DNA from: a bacterium
GTDB taxonomy: Bacteria; Actinomycetota; Acidimicrobiia; Acidimicrobiales; Bin134
DNA: 64,000 nt
Direction: 5' to 3'
Assembly (NCBI GenBank): GCA_026705465.1
Contig: JAPPAP010000013.1
Span: 1 to 64,000 of the forward strand
Position 1 is the stretch's first letter. Each line of letters begins with the position of its first letter. Both the position numbers and the translations under genes were made by a program. Shown piece by piece: positions 26,423 to 35,746 of this stretch. The notes under the pieces are model-generated. The model had not been told where the DNA came from. It ran no database searches and saw only the letters and a list, made by a program, of their open reading frames with translations.

Positions 26423-26423
26423 C
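26356..26423 (+). repeat. Direct repeat B, copy 2 (3' end of intact vapC)
   Basis: Matches 24059-24126 at 66 of 68 bases. Together with repeat A it shows that an A-to-B unit is present twice, once intact with vapBC and once with vapBC reduced to its tail. Confidence 0.8.
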
Positions 26424-26459
26424 CCCTGCCCGGCCCGCGCCATGAGGCCCGAGATTCCC

Positions 26460-26498
26460 GGTCAACAGATCAAGATTGACCTAGTAGCCGGCCACTAG
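26460..26498. terminator. Inverted repeats between convergent vapC genes
   Basis: GGTCAA, 10-nt loop, TTGACC (26460-26481) and CTAGT, 8 nt, ACTAG (26481-26498) lie back to back in the 92-bp gap. They may end transcription from both sides, but neither is followed by a T-run. Confidence 0.3.
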
Positions 26499-26514
26499 CA
26501 GGGACCGCCTCCGT

Positions 26515-26931
26515 CTACTTGGGGTGGAGGATGGAGAGGATGAGGGGGTGGTCGGGTTGGGCGCGGGCGATCCGGGCATCGGCGGTGACAAGGGGGCTGC
26601 TGAGGCTCTCAGCAAGGGCGAGGTAGAGGGCGTCGTAGAAGCTGAGGCTGTGGCGCAGCTGCCAGGCGCGCGCTGCCAGTGGCCCGTGGTGGGGGTGGCG
26701 ATGGTGGATCGTACGCTCGGCGAGCAGCCGGGCCGACTCGGCGGCGCGCTCATCGAGGTCGCCACGCAAGGCCATCGAGCGCAGGGCGCTGCCCGCCTCG
26801 GCGTCGATAAGGAACGGCGCTGCCCGCCTGCGGTCTCGCAACTGGGCTCGGGCTTGATGTCCGATAGGGCCCTTGTCGGCCACCGCCGCTACCAGGGCGG
26901 AGGCGTCCACCACCACCGCATTCGAGCTCAA
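26515..26931 (-). CDS. VapC/FitB-type PIN-domain toxin
   Basis: 138 residues. PIN residues appear in VVVDASALVAAVAD (Asp near 8), IDAEAGSALRSMALRG (Glu), YDALYLALAE (Asp) and LVTADARIAR (Asp). The domain cleaves RNA; the cognate antitoxin overlaps its start by 4 bp upstream on the same strand. This toxin is of a different subgroup from the plus-strand VapC 90 bp away, and resembles the frameshifted remnant at 23927-24003. Confidence 0.85.
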   Translation of the reverse strand: MSSNAVVVDASALVAAVADKGPIGHQARAQLRDRRRAAPFLIDAEAGSALRSMALRGDLDERAAESARLLAERTIHHRHPHHGPLAARAWQLRHSLSFYDALYLALAESLSSPLVTADARIARAQPDHPLILSILHPK

Positions 26932-27161
26932 CGGCGGCCGTTGTCGAGGTCGGTAAGCAATACGTCGATGTCGAGCTCTGTCCCGTGTGACTGGGCGAAG
27001 CGCTCCAACTCACCGAAGTGGGCGTCTTCGTCCGGCTCGCGGGCGAGACGCTCGACCTGCTTTTTCATATAGGCCTGGATCGACTGGCCCGCCGCCCGCG
27101 ACCGCCGCCGAATCGTCTCATAGGCCTCCTCGGAAACATCCCGGATCTGGATCGTCGCCAT
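26928..27161 (-). CDS. FitA/VapB-type ribbon-helix-helix antitoxin
   Basis: 77 residues starting MATIQIRDVSEEAYETIRRR, a FitA-like ribbon-helix-helix. The C-terminal half (about 40-77) is acidic and likely blocks the toxin active site. Its TGA overlaps the toxin start (ATGA). The ATG sits 6 nt downstream of a good -10 box, implying a leaderless mRNA. Confidence 0.83.
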   Translation of the reverse strand: MATIQIRDVSEEAYETIRRRSRAAGQSIQAYMKKQVERLAREPDEDAHFGELERFAQSHGTELDIDVLLTDLDNGRR

Positions 27162-27167
27162 GCCAGC

Positions 27168-27196
27168 ATAATAGCGCTACAGCGCTGAAATGCAAA
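27168..27196 (-). promoter_or_regulatory. Promoter of the second vapBC module with operator in the spacer
   Basis: On the minus strand: -35 TTTGCA (27196-27191), 17-nt spacer, -10 TATTAT (27173-27168), then 6 nt to the ATG at 27161. The spacer contains AGCGCT-AC-AGCGCT on the plus strand (27173-27186), a dyad where bound antitoxin would block RNA polymerase. The leaderless layout is inferred from the spacing. Confidence 0.55.
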
Positions 27197-27253
27197 CACT
27201 TTGTTTTCTGGCCCGACGAGCGCACCGAAGCGCCAACAGGCAGACTACGGGCC

Positions 27254-28186
27254 ATGAGTGATCGACCAGTGGCGTTTGTGACCGGGGCGAGCCGGGGGAT
27301 TGGGAAGGCGTGCTCGGTGCATCTGGCCCGGGCAGGCTTCGACGTGGCCGTGTCGGCCCGCACGGTGCAGGACGGCGAGCAGCGGGAGCACTCCTCTACG
27401 GTGCAGCGGTCGGACACGTCGCCGTTGCCCGGAAGCCTGTCGGCGACCGCGGCGCTGGTGGCCGAGGCAGGGGGCGATGCGCTGATCGTTGCCGCCGACC
27501 TGCTCGACTTCGACTCATTGGAGGCGGCGGCTGCGGCCGTGTTGGAGCAGTGGGGGCGAGTGGATGTGCTGGTGAACAACGGGCGCTACATCGGCCCCGG
27601 CCACATGGACCGCCTGCTGGACACCCCCATCGAGCTCCTCGACTACCACCTGAAGGCCAACTGCTTGGCTCCCCTCGTGCTGTCCAAAGCCGTGCTGCCC
27701 CAGATGATCGAGCGGGGCGGCGGCACCATCGTGAACATCTCCTCGGCCTCGGGTTATGCCGATCCCACCGAGGCGGCGGGCGACGGGGGCTGGGGCATGG
27801 GCTACGGCATCAGCAAGGGCGCCTTTCACCGGGTGGCCGGGTTCTTGGCCGTGGAGCACGGCAAAGACGGCATCAACACCTTCAACGTGCAGCCGGGCTA
27901 CATCTCCACCGAGCGCATCGCCCAGGACATGGCCCAGTTCGGCTTCGAGGACACCGGCCAGCCCGCCGATGTGATCGGCGCGGTGGTGGCCTGGCTGGCC
28001 ACCGATCCCGAGGCCTCGGAGTTGAACGGCACCAACGTGGAGGCCCAGTTCTTCTGCCACGAGCGGGGCCTGCTGCCCGGCTGGGCTGGTCCCGAGCCCA
28101 ACACCGCCGCCATCCGCTACGACCTGAGCGGCGCCATTTTGGCCGAGAAGGAAGCTGAGCTTCTGGCCCAGGCCGCTCAAGAGTGA
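27254..28186 (+). CDS. Short-chain dehydrogenase/reductase
   Basis: 310-residue SDR oxidoreductase. The NAD(P) motif is VTGASRGIGKACSVHLARAG (about 9-28), with NNGR in the second strand motif, SSASGY for the catalytic serine and YGISKGAF for Tyr-x-x-x-Lys. The insertion at about 42-70 (after SARTVQDGEQ) and a long C-terminal tail make it longer than the usual 250. The ATG at 27254 is the first start matching the family N-terminus. Its stop overlaps the GT2 start (GTGA), so the two are coupled. Substrate unknown. Confidence 0.88.
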   Translation: MSDRPVAFVTGASRGIGKACSVHLARAGFDVAVSARTVQDGEQREHSSTVQRSDTSPLPGSLSATAALVAEAGGDALIVAADLLDFDSLEAAAAAVLEQWGRVDVLVNNGRYIGPGHMDRLLDTPIELLDYHLKANCLAPLVLSKAVLPQMIERGGGTIVNISSASGYADPTEAAGDGGWGMGYGISKGAFHRVAGFLAVEHGKDGINTFNVQPGYISTERIAQDMAQFGFEDTGQPADVIGAVVAWLATDPEASELNGTNVEAQFFCHERGLLPGWAGPEPNTAAIRYDLSGAILAEKEAELLAQAAQE

Positions 28187-28950
28187 CTGACGACGCAGGA
28201 GTCGGCGACGGAGCGGCCGGCCGGCTCGAGTTGTGCGCGGTCATGCCGGTGTACAACGAGGAGGAGATCGTCGGCCAGGTGGCCGAGAGCTGGCTCGAAG
28301 TGCTCGACGGCTTGGACGTCGACTACGAGCTGGTGGCCATCGTGGACGGGGCTACCGACGGCAGCGAGCAGGTGCTGCGGGCGGTGGCCGAGCGCCATCG
28401 GCGCCTGGTGGTGGACGTGAAGCCCAACAGCGGCCATGGGCCGACCATCTTGCGGGGCTACCGGCGGGGAGCGGTGACCGCTGACTGGGTGTTCCAAACC
28501 GACTCCGACGATGAGATGCCGGCGGCTTCCTTCGGCGAGCTGTGGGAGCTTCGCCACAACAAAGACGCGGTGATCGGCATCCGCGCCAGCCGCGACCAGT
28601 CGGCCGGCCGACGGGCCATCACCCGGCTGGCTCGACTCACCGCTCGGGCGGCGTTCGGCTGTCGCTTGGCCGACGTTAACTGCCCCTACCGGCTGATGCG
28701 CTCAACGGTGCTGGCTCCGCTGCTAGCTCCCATTCCCGACGACACCTTCGCCCCCAACGTGGCCATATCGGGATTGCTGTCCCGATCAGGCGCTCGTCTG
28801 GCCGAGGTGCCCGTACCCCACCACGATCGCACCACCGGCGTGGTGTCGATCCTCGGTTGGCGGGCTCTTCGGGCCGCCCTCCGCTCCTTCGGCCAAACCG
28901 TGCGCCTCAGCCGCGCCCGCATTCCGAAAATCTCGCTGCCCAACGGCTGA
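28183..28950 (+). CDS. Family 2 glycosyltransferase
   Basis: 255 residues. The GT-A nucleotide-binding start is CAVMPVYNEEEIVGQVAE (about 17-34), with IVDGATDGS as the second strand motif and FQTDSDDEM carrying the DxD metal site. The acceptor part resembles dolichyl-phosphate mannose synthase-like GT2 enzymes (DVNCPYRLMRSTVLAPL). No C-terminal membrane helix is evident, so it is probably cytosolic. The GTG start overlaps the SDR stop by 4 bp. It probably loads a sugar onto a lipid phosphate; donor unknown. Confidence 0.8.
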   Translation: MTDDAGVGDGAAGRLELCAVMPVYNEEEIVGQVAESWLEVLDGLDVDYELVAIVDGATDGSEQVLRAVAERHRRLVVDVKPNSGHGPTILRGYRRGAVTADWVFQTDSDDEMPAASFGELWELRHNKDAVIGIRASRDQSAGRRAITRLARLTARAAFGCRLADVNCPYRLMRSTVLAPLLAPIPDDTFAPNVAISGLLSRSGARLAEVPVPHHDRTTGVVSILGWRALRAALRSFGQTVRLSRARIPKISLPNG

Positions 28951-29036
28951 TTTACCAGTAATCGTCACCGCTGGCGGGTACCGTCTAATCAGGGGTAAAA
29001 CCCGCACTTCCCCCTACAAAATCCGCTAAGGGAATC

Positions 29037-31457
29037 ATGCCCCCACAATCACAGTTACCGCTCGACAGCGTGTCGGACGATCGCGACACCGATGTCGATT
29101 TTGCCCGCGAGATCGTGCCTGTGCCGGTGGCCGAGGAGATGTCGGAGTCGTTTCTGGCCTACTCCTTGTCGGTTATCACCTCCCGGGCCATTCCCGATGC
29201 CCGCGACGGCCTAAAACCGGTGCAGCGCCGCATCCTCTACTCCATGCTCAACATGGGCATCCGCCCCGACGGGCCCCACCGCAAGAGCGCCCGGGTCGTG
29301 GGCGACACCATGGGCAAGTACCACCCGCACGGCGATGCCGCCATCTACGACGCCCTCGTTCGGCTGGCCCAAGAGTTCTCCCGGCCCATCACTCTGATCG
29401 ACCCCCATGGCAACTTCGGCACCCTGGACGATCCGCCCGCCGCCCCCCGCTACACCGAGTGCCGCCTGGCCGATGCGGCCATGGAGATGCTGGACGAAAT
29501 CGACGAGGACACCGTGGACCACCGGTCCACCTACGACGGCGAGGGTTCCGAGCCCGAGTACCTTCCCGCAAGGCTGCCCAACCTGCTGGTGAACGGCACC
29601 ACCGGCATCGCGGTGGGCATGGCCACCAACATGGCCCCTCACAACCTGCGGGAAGTGGCCAAGGCCATCAGGCTGGTGATGACCAAGCGCCGGCCCAAGC
29701 CCACCGTCGACCAATTGCTCAAGGAGCTGAAGGGACCTGACTTCCCCACCGGAGGCCTGGTGATCGACGCCGAGGAGGGCGGGCTGCGCCAGATTTACGA
29801 GATCGGGCGGGGCTCAGTCCGGATCCAGGCCAAGATGAAGCCGGTCAAGCTGACCCGTAGCCGCAAGGGCATCGAGGTTACCGAACTGCCCTACATGGTC
29901 GGGCCCGAGAAGGTGGTCAAGCGCATCAACGACCTGATCGTCGACGGCAAGCTGCCCGGGATCCACGACGCCCGCAACCTGTCCGACCGACACCATGGCC
30001 TGCGCATCCTCATCGAGTGCGAACCCCACGTGGAGCCCGAGAAGCTGTACTACGACCTGTTCCGCCTTACTCCCCTGGAGGAGACCTTCGCGGTCAACAA
30101 CGTGGTGTTGGTGAACGGCGTCCCCACCACGGTGGGCCTCTACGACCTGTGCCGCCACTACATCGATCATCGCCTCGACGTGGTGGTGCGGCGCACCCGG
30201 CATCGCTTGAGACGGGCTCGAGATCGCCACCACATCCTCGAGGGGCTGATCACCGCGCTGGACAATATCGACGAGGTGGTGGCCATCATCCGGGGGTCGG
30301 ACGATGCCGCCGAGGCCCGACAGCGCTTGCAGGACGCCCTGGCCCTGACCGAGGTCCAGGCCGCCCACATCCTGGACATGCAGCTGCGGCGGCTCACCGC
30401 GCTGGAAAAGCAGAAGATCATCGACGAGCGAGACGAGTTGATCGCCCTTATCGGCGATCTGGAGAAGCTGCTGGGCTCGGATCAGCGTCAGCGCACGGTG
30501 GTGCTGAAGGAACTGGACGAATTGGTGGAGCGGTTCGGGCAGGATCGCCGCACTGAGATCGTGTCCCACGGAGACGCCCCGGTGTACGAGCCGACTCCAG
30601 TGGAGGAACTGACCCCGAAAGCCGAAGGGCCATGTGTGGTCACGCTGTCCACCACCGGCATCGTGGGCCGGGCCGCGGTGGGGGGACGCCGGCGTTCTCA
30701 GTTTGGCCGCCACGACGTGCTGGCCGCATCGGTGGAGGCCGATCTGGACGACACGGTTCTGGCTGTCACTTCCGGGGGTCGGATCATTGCCTCACCGACT
30801 TCGGCCATTCCCGAAGTGTCGGGCCGCAGCCGCGGGGCGGGCGCGTCCGAGGTGTTCGGAACCATTCGCAGCGAGGGCGTCCTGACCCTGGTCATGGCAA
30901 GCAGCGATCCCTTGATCCTCGTGACTGCCTTGGGCACGGCAAAGAGAGTCGACTTGTCTGACGCCGACAAAGGCCGGGCTACCAAGCAGATCATCAAGCT
31001 GAAGCCCAACGACAGGGTGGTGGCCGCCTTTTGCGCTCCGGAGACTTCCGAGCTGGTGCTGGTCAGCACACAGAGCCGGGCACTGCGAGTGCCAGTGGAA
31101 TCTATCCCGGTCCAAGGGCGGGGCGCCTCCGGCGTCGTCGGCATCAAGCTGCGCAATGGCGATCGGGTCATCGCCGCCGACGGCGTGAGCGGAGAAGAAG
31201 CCGTGATCTGGGCCGACACCGCCGGATTGGTAGATATCATCCCGGTCACCGACATCCCTCCCACTGCTCGGGGCGGGGTGGGCACGCAGCTGGCCAAAGA
31301 GAATCCGCTGGCCATGGCGGTGGTCGCCCCTCGGGGTGAGCTCCTGGCCGAAGTGGACGACAACGGCAAGCCAGCCAAGACCCCGGTCCCGTTCTCCTGG
31401 GAGAACGGCGACGACGACCACCCGAAGATCTTGAGCGTGGGGATGCCCCGATGGTGA
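29037..31457 (+). CDS. parC: Type IIA DNA topoisomerase subunit A, topoisomerase IV (ParC) like
   Basis: 806 residues. The breakage-reunion domain has [20 protein letters not shown] (about 54-73), [20 protein letters not shown] and the catalytic Tyr139 in [10 protein letters not shown]. The position matching E. coli GyrA Ser83 is alanine (Ala101). The C-terminal beta-pinwheel (about 530-780) has repeated blades but no clear GyrA-box (QRRGGKG-like); the nearest stretch reads SGRSRGAGA. That favours decatenation over supercoiling. The stop overlaps the ATPase-subunit gene by 7 bp. A true gyrase is presumably elsewhere. Confidence 0.85.
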   Translation: MPPQSQLPLDSVSDDRDTDVDFAREIVPVPVAEEMSESFLAYSLSVITSRAIPDARDGLKPVQRRILYSMLNMGIRPDGPHRKSARVVGDTMGKYHPHGDAAIYDALVRLAQEFSRPITLIDPHGNFGTLDDPPAAPRYTECRLADAAMEMLDEIDEDTVDHRSTYDGEGSEPEYLPARLPNLLVNGTTGIAVGMATNMAPHNLREVAKAIRLVMTKRRPKPTVDQLLKELKGPDFPTGGLVIDAEEGGLRQIYEIGRGSVRIQAKMKPVKLTRSRKGIEVTELPYMVGPEKVVKRINDLIVDGKLPGIHDARNLSDRHHGLRILIECEPHVEPEKLYYDLFRLTPLEETFAVNNVVLVNGVPTTVGLYDLCRHYIDHRLDVVVRRTRHRLRRARDRHHILEGLITALDNIDEVVAIIRGSDDAAEARQRLQDALALTEVQAAHILDMQLRRLTALEKQKIIDERDELIALIGDLEKLLGSDQRQRTVVLKELDELVERFGQDRRTEIVSHGDAPVYEPTPVEELTPKAEGPCVVTLSTTGIVGRAAVGGRRRSQFGRHDVLAASVEADLDDTVLAVTSGGRIIASPTSAIPEVSGRSRGAGASEVFGTIRSEGVLTLVMASSDPLILVTALGTAKRVDLSDADKGRATKQIIKLKPNDRVVAAFCAPETSELVLVSTQSRALRVPVESIPVQGRGASGVVGIKLRNGDRVIAADGVSGEEAVIWADTAGLVDIIPVTDIPPTARGGVGTQLAKENPLAMAVVAPRGELLAEVDDNGKPAKTPVPFSWENGDDDHPKILSVGMPRW

Positions 31458-33535
31458 CCAAGACCACCCGGGCCCAGGGGAAGAAGGCCGACCTGTTCAC
31501 ACCGCCCAACGGGGGGAATGGCAACGGCAGCTATGAGGCGGCCGACATCGTCACCCTGGAAGGGCTGGAAGCGGTCCGCAAGCGCCCCGGCATGTACATC
31601 GGGGGCACCGGGAGCGACGGGCTCATGCACTTGGTGTGGGAACTCATCGACAACGGCGTGGACGAAGCCGGCGCCGGATTCGCCACCCGAATCGACGTGA
31701 CCCTCCATGCCGACGGCTCGGTAGAGGTGTGCGACAACGGCCGGGGCATCCCGATCGACCCCCACCCCACCAAGAAGGTGTCGGCGCTTGAGGTAGTGCT
31801 CACCGAACTGCACTCCGGCGGCAAGTTCGGCGGCGGGGTGTACGGCGCCTCCGGCGGGCTGCACGGGGTGGGTGCCTCGGTGGTCAACGCCCTGTCGACC
31901 CGACTGCGGGCTGAAGTGGACCGCGACGGCGCCACCCGGCAGCTCTGGTTCGTGAAGCAGAAGGCTGGGCAGCTCGACGGCGACAAGTTCGTCAAGGGCC
32001 ACAAGCTCCGCCGGGTCCGCTCCACCCGCAAGACCGGCACCCGCATCCGCTTCTGGCCCGACCTCGACTTGTTCGATCCCGACGCGGCGGTGGACTTCGA
32101 GACCATTCGCAATCGTGCCCAGCAGGCCTGCTTCCTCGTCCCCGGGCTGCGAATCAGGCTGGAGGACAAGCGCCGGGGCAGCGACAACGAACCGGTCGAC
32201 CTCATCTCCCACGGGGGGCTGGCCGATCTGGTGGGTCACCTGTCGGCCTCCGAAGCTGTCACCGAGGTCATCTCCATTCCCGGCGAAGAGGAATTCGAGG
32301 AGAAAGTGCCGGTGGACGGAGCCATGACCGTGGTCACCCGACACTGTCAGGTGGACATCGCCATGCGCTGGGTGAAGGACTTCGAGTCCAAGGTGGCCAC
32401 GTTTGTCAACACCATCCCCACCCCTCATGGGGGAACCCACCTGACCGGTTTTGAGCGGGCCTTGACCCGGGCGGTCAACGACAGCCTGTTGGCCGATTCC
32501 AAGAAGCTGGCCCGCCTGGCCAAACAGGGCAACGACCGGGCTCAGCGAGAGGACGTGCAGGAGGGCCTGGTGGCCGCGGTCAAGGTCACCCTGCCCGAGC
32601 CGCAGTTCCGGGGCCAGACCAAGCAGGAGCTGGGTACGCCGCCGGTGCAGTCCATTGTCTACAACGTGCTCAAGGACGGGTTGGAGAGCTGGTTCCAGAC
32701 CGGGCCCAAGAGCCATGTCACCGCTCTGCAATCCAAGATCGCCGACGCGGTGGTGAGCCGGGTGTCGGCCCGCCAGACCCTGGAGAACAAGCGCCGGGCC
32801 GCGTCCCTGGGCTCCACCGGTATGCCCGACAAGCTGGCCGACTGCCGGGTGCACGGCCCTGAATCAGAGCTGATCCTGGTGGAGGGCGACTCAGCCGCCG
32901 GTCCGGCCAAGGCCGGGCGCAACGCCGAGACCATGGCCATCCTGCCGTTGCGGGGAAAGGTGGTGAACGCGGCCAAGTCGTCGGTGAAGCAGGTGCTGGA
33001 CAATGCCGAAGCCCAGGCGCTGTTCACCGCCATGGGGGCGGGCTCCGGCGACGACTTCGACATAGACAAGGCCCGGTACGGGCGCATCGTCATCTTGTGC
33101 GACGCCGATGTGGATGGCAGCCACATCCGCTGCCTGTTGCTCACCCTCATCCATCGCTTCATGCGCCCGATGCTGGAGGAAGGAAGGGTTTACGCCGCCC
33201 AGCCCCCGCTGTATACCGCCAAGGTGGGTGATCAGACCCACCGGGCGTGGTCCGATGCCGAGCGGGACGAGATCACCGCCGAGCTGTCAAAGGGCAATCG
33301 CAAGGCCGAGAACATCCGGTGGTCCCGGTTCAAGGGGCTGGGCGAGATGGATACCGACGAGTTGGCCGAGTGCGCTCTCGACCCCGAAACCCGCACGCTG
33401 CGACAGCTCACCATCGACGATGTGAAGAAGGCCGAAGAGATGTTCGAGACCCTGATGGGCTCCGACGTCAGCCGCCGCAAAGACTTCCTCATCGCCCACA
33501 GCGAGCTCGTCGACCGCGACGCCCTCGACTACTGA
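31451..33535 (+). CDS. parE: Type IIA DNA topoisomerase subunit B, topoisomerase IV (ParE) like
   Basis: 694-residue GHKL ATPase subunit. ATP-site motifs are LVWELIDNGVDEAGAG with the catalytic Glu and the Mg-binding Asn, DNGRGIPID, and GLHGVGASVVNALS. The TOPRIM metal sites are ILVEGDSAAGPAKAGRN and ILCDADVDGSHI. The C-terminal signature SRFKGLGEMDTDELAE is intact. EGDSAAGPAK departs slightly from the usual EGDSAGGSAK. The start overlaps the A-subunit stop (ATGGTGA), ensuring equal expression. It forms the A2B2 enzyme with the preceding gene. Confidence 0.88.
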   Translation: MVTKTTRAQGKKADLFTPPNGGNGNGSYEAADIVTLEGLEAVRKRPGMYIGGTGSDGLMHLVWELIDNGVDEAGAGFATRIDVTLHADGSVEVCDNGRGIPIDPHPTKKVSALEVVLTELHSGGKFGGGVYGASGGLHGVGASVVNALSTRLRAEVDRDGATRQLWFVKQKAGQLDGDKFVKGHKLRRVRSTRKTGTRIRFWPDLDLFDPDAAVDFETIRNRAQQACFLVPGLRIRLEDKRRGSDNEPVDLISHGGLADLVGHLSASEAVTEVISIPGEEEFEEKVPVDGAMTVVTRHCQVDIAMRWVKDFESKVATFVNTIPTPHGGTHLTGFERALTRAVNDSLLADSKKLARLAKQGNDRAQREDVQEGLVAAVKVTLPEPQFRGQTKQELGTPPVQSIVYNVLKDGLESWFQTGPKSHVTALQSKIADAVVSRVSARQTLENKRRAASLGSTGMPDKLADCRVHGPESELILVEGDSAAGPAKAGRNAETMAILPLRGKVVNAAKSSVKQVLDNAEAQALFTAMGAGSGDDFDIDKARYGRIVILCDADVDGSHIRCLLLTLIHRFMRPMLEEGRVYAAQPPLYTAKVGDQTHRAWSDAERDEITAELSKGNRKAENIRWSRFKGLGEMDTDELAECALDPETRTLRQLTIDDVKKAEEMFETLMGSDVSRRKDFLIAHSELVDRDALDY

Positions 33536-33564
33536 CGACCATGAAAGAAATCGGGTAGACAGAC

Positions 33565-34476
33565 ATGACCATGGCCGAACCCGTCGAACAGGCCGCCGAG
33601 CCCGCCAGCGACAAGCTCATGGAGATTCCTGAGCGCTACGTGCCCAAGCACCTGTCCCCTTCCAGTGCGTCGTCGTATCGGGAGTGCGCCCGGCGCTGGA
33701 AGTTCCGCTACGTCGACCGTCTGCCCGATCCCCCTGGTGAGGCTGCGGTTACCGGCACCTTCGCTCACATGGTGCTGGAAAAGCTGATGCAAGAGCCGGT
33801 GGAGCACCGCACGGTGGATCGGGCCAAGGAGCTGGCTCGCGAGGCCTGGCCCACCATGGAGAACAGCCGGGACTACCGATCTCTGGATCTGGACGAAAAT
33901 GCCAGCCGGAACTTTCGATGGAACGGCTGGAAGGCCATCGAAGGGCTGTGGGAGTTGGAAGACCCCGGCAAGGTACGGGTCGCCTCCACCGAACAGGACG
34001 TAAGGGTCGAAATCAACGGGGTCCCGTTCCGAGGCATCATCGACCGGGTCGATGAGACCGACGAGGGTTTGGTGGTTACCGACTACAAGTCGGGCAAGGC
34101 ACCGTCAGAGCGGTTCTCCTCCAACTACTCCACCCAGATGCTGCTGTACGCCGCCGCGCTCACCGAACTGGAAGGCCGCAAGCCGGCCAAGGCGCAGCTG
34201 CTGTACCTGGGCCAAAAGGTGGTGGAGGTGGAGATCACCGACGAGAACCTCGCCGAGGCGGTCGACGAGTTGCGAACCACCTGGCTGGCCATCATGGAGA
34301 GCTGCATCTCCCAAGAGTTCGAAGCCTCGGTCAGCCCGCTGTGCGGCTGGTGCCCGTTCGTGGCGCAATGCCCCGAGGGAACCGAGGAAGTGCTCCGCCG
34401 CGACAAGATGGGCAAGATGCGGGCCGATGCCCCCGCCCTCGAACGCATCGCCCAAGCCGAAAAGGCTGTCGACTAG
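33565..34476 (+). CDS. RecB-family PD-(D/E)XK nuclease with Fe-S cluster
   Basis: 303 residues with the AddB/Cas4-type nuclease layout. SPSSASSYRECARRWKFRYV (about 32-51) supplies the first cluster cysteine, GTFAHMVLEKLM the histidine, FRGIIDRVDETDEG and VVTDYKSGK the Asp and D-x-K metal site, and YSTQMLLYAAAL the glutamine. The C-terminal CGWCPFVAQC supplies the remaining three cysteines of a [4Fe-4S] cluster. Stand-alone proteins of this group occur in actinobacteria and probably process DNA ends. It follows parE by 29 bp; function in repair is inferred. Confidence 0.85.
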   Translation: MTMAEPVEQAAEPASDKLMEIPERYVPKHLSPSSASSYRECARRWKFRYVDRLPDPPGEAAVTGTFAHMVLEKLMQEPVEHRTVDRAKELAREAWPTMENSRDYRSLDLDENASRNFRWNGWKAIEGLWELEDPGKVRVASTEQDVRVEINGVPFRGIIDRVDETDEGLVVTDYKSGKAPSERFSSNYSTQMLLYAAALTELEGRKPAKAQLLYLGQKVVEVEITDENLAEAVDELRTTWLAIMESCISQEFEASVSPLCGWCPFVAQCPEGTEEVLRRDKMGKMRADAPALERIAQAEKAVD

Positions 34477-35687
34477 ATCCGAGGCAATCGGGTCCCGGCC
34501 AGACGGCCCATGGCCGGTCGCATGAGCGCCTCTTTCCGCTGGGTGGCCCGGGCCCAATAGTGAGCGGCCTCGCCGTCGTCACCCATGTCGAAGCGGTCTC
34601 GGTCGACTCGGTCTTGGTCGGCGAGAACCGGGCCGATGCGGTCCACCATGTCCAGGTATCTCACCAGCCGGGCCACGGATTTGGCCCGGGCCGCGGCGTA
34701 CCCCTCCAGCGCAGGGGTGATCACCGCGCGCAGATCGTCGAGCACCGCCTCGTAGACCGCGCTGGTCTCGGTTTCGGCCGGCTCGGGCACCTCAACCGGC
34801 TCCACCACTATCCCGAGGGCTTCGCACAGCAGCTCAGCGGTCACCCGGCGGTGGAGGGTGGAGAACAGCATGCCCATGCCCAAGTCCCCTCCGGCCGCCC
34901 CCGCTACCCCCAGTCCGATCAGATTGCGAACCTGGCAGGCCAGCTGCCAGTAGCGCACCCGCTCGGCATTCACCGGGCTGTCGTACCATCCGAACGCGGT
35001 TTCGATGTCCACAAACGGGGTGAGCATGGCCCGCACCGTGATCCAGGCCAGATCCTCCATGGGATCGCCCACGTGGGCCAGTTCCCAATCACACAACCCA
35101 GTCACCCGGTGCCCGTCGTGAAGCACGTTGCCCGGCCCCAGATCGCCATGCACCAGCACCACCCGCTCCGGTAGTCCGGGCGCCATCTCGGCCAATTGGC
35201 GCAAGCCCAGGTCGATCAGCGGATCGGGCTCAAGGCAATGTTCTCGATAGAGCCGGGTCCACAATTTCATTTCGCCTTGGGCCAAGTCGTCGTGGGCCAG
35301 ATCCTCTGGCGGATCCAGATCATGGAGGGTGTTGACCTGCTCCATGAAGTCCCGGGCCAAGGCATGGTCGTCCAGCGGACCTGGCGTGCCCTCGACAAAG
35401 TCCAACAACAGTGCCCGCCCATCGGAGCTGACGCCGCAGAATCCGGCGGCCCGCACCGGCTTGTCGGCCAGCCAGCGATACACCCGTGCCTCTCGAGCCA
35501 GGTCGTAGCCCACGGCGGAGAGCGCCGATGTTCCCGCGTCCATCCGCAAGAACTGCTGGCTCCCGTCCTCCAGCGTCACCACCCATGCCTGACGGGAAGC
35601 ACCCCCGGGAATGCGGGTGGCGCTCGCAACCCTTAGGCCACAGCACTCCTCCACCCACTTCGACAGATCGCGATCCAACTCGCTCAC
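34473..35687 (-). CDS. Phosphotransferase (aminoglycoside phosphotransferase/kinase-like) family protein
   Basis: 404-residue protein with the APH/choline-kinase fold. IPGGASRQAWVVTLEDG is the nucleotide loop, LVHGDLGPGNVLHDG carries the catalytic Asp and Asn (Brenner motif), and GLCDWELAHVGDPMEDLAW holds the metal Asp. The family contains antibiotic kinases but also many acyl-CoA-associated proteins of unknown role in actinobacteria (ACAD10/FadE36-like); the length and C-terminal helical extension fit the latter. It converges with the nuclease gene, overlapping its 3' end by 4 bp. Confidence 0.78.
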   Translation of the reverse strand: MSELDRDLSKWVEECCGLRVASATRIPGGASRQAWVVTLEDGSQQFLRMDAGTSALSAVGYDLAREARVYRWLADKPVRAAGFCGVSSDGRALLLDFVEGTPGPLDDHALARDFMEQVNTLHDLDPPEDLAHDDLAQGEMKLWTRLYREHCLEPDPLIDLGLRQLAEMAPGLPERVVLVHGDLGPGNVLHDGHRVTGLCDWELAHVGDPMEDLAWITVRAMLTPFVDIETAFGWYDSPVNAERVRYWQLACQVRNLIGLGVAGAAGGDLGMGMLFSTLHRRVTAELLCEALGIVVEPVEVPEPAETETSAVYEAVLDDLRAVITPALEGYAAARAKSVARLVRYLDMVDRIGPVLADQDRVDRDRFDMGDDGEAAHYWARATQRKEALMRPAMGRLAGTRLPRI

Positions 35688-35746
35688 CCGACCAGGCTAA
35701 GTCCCTCGCCACTTACCGTGCATAGGGCGTCTACGCTCAGCACCTC

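Noticed and set aside
23813..26423. CRISPR-like repeat array
   Set aside because: The repeats are only two copies each of two different gene ends, of unequal length and spacing, with no regular spacers or cas genes.
30698..32854. 718-codon minus-strand open frame across parC/parE
   Set aside because: Overlaps two well-supported topoisomerase genes on the other strand and shows no family motif.
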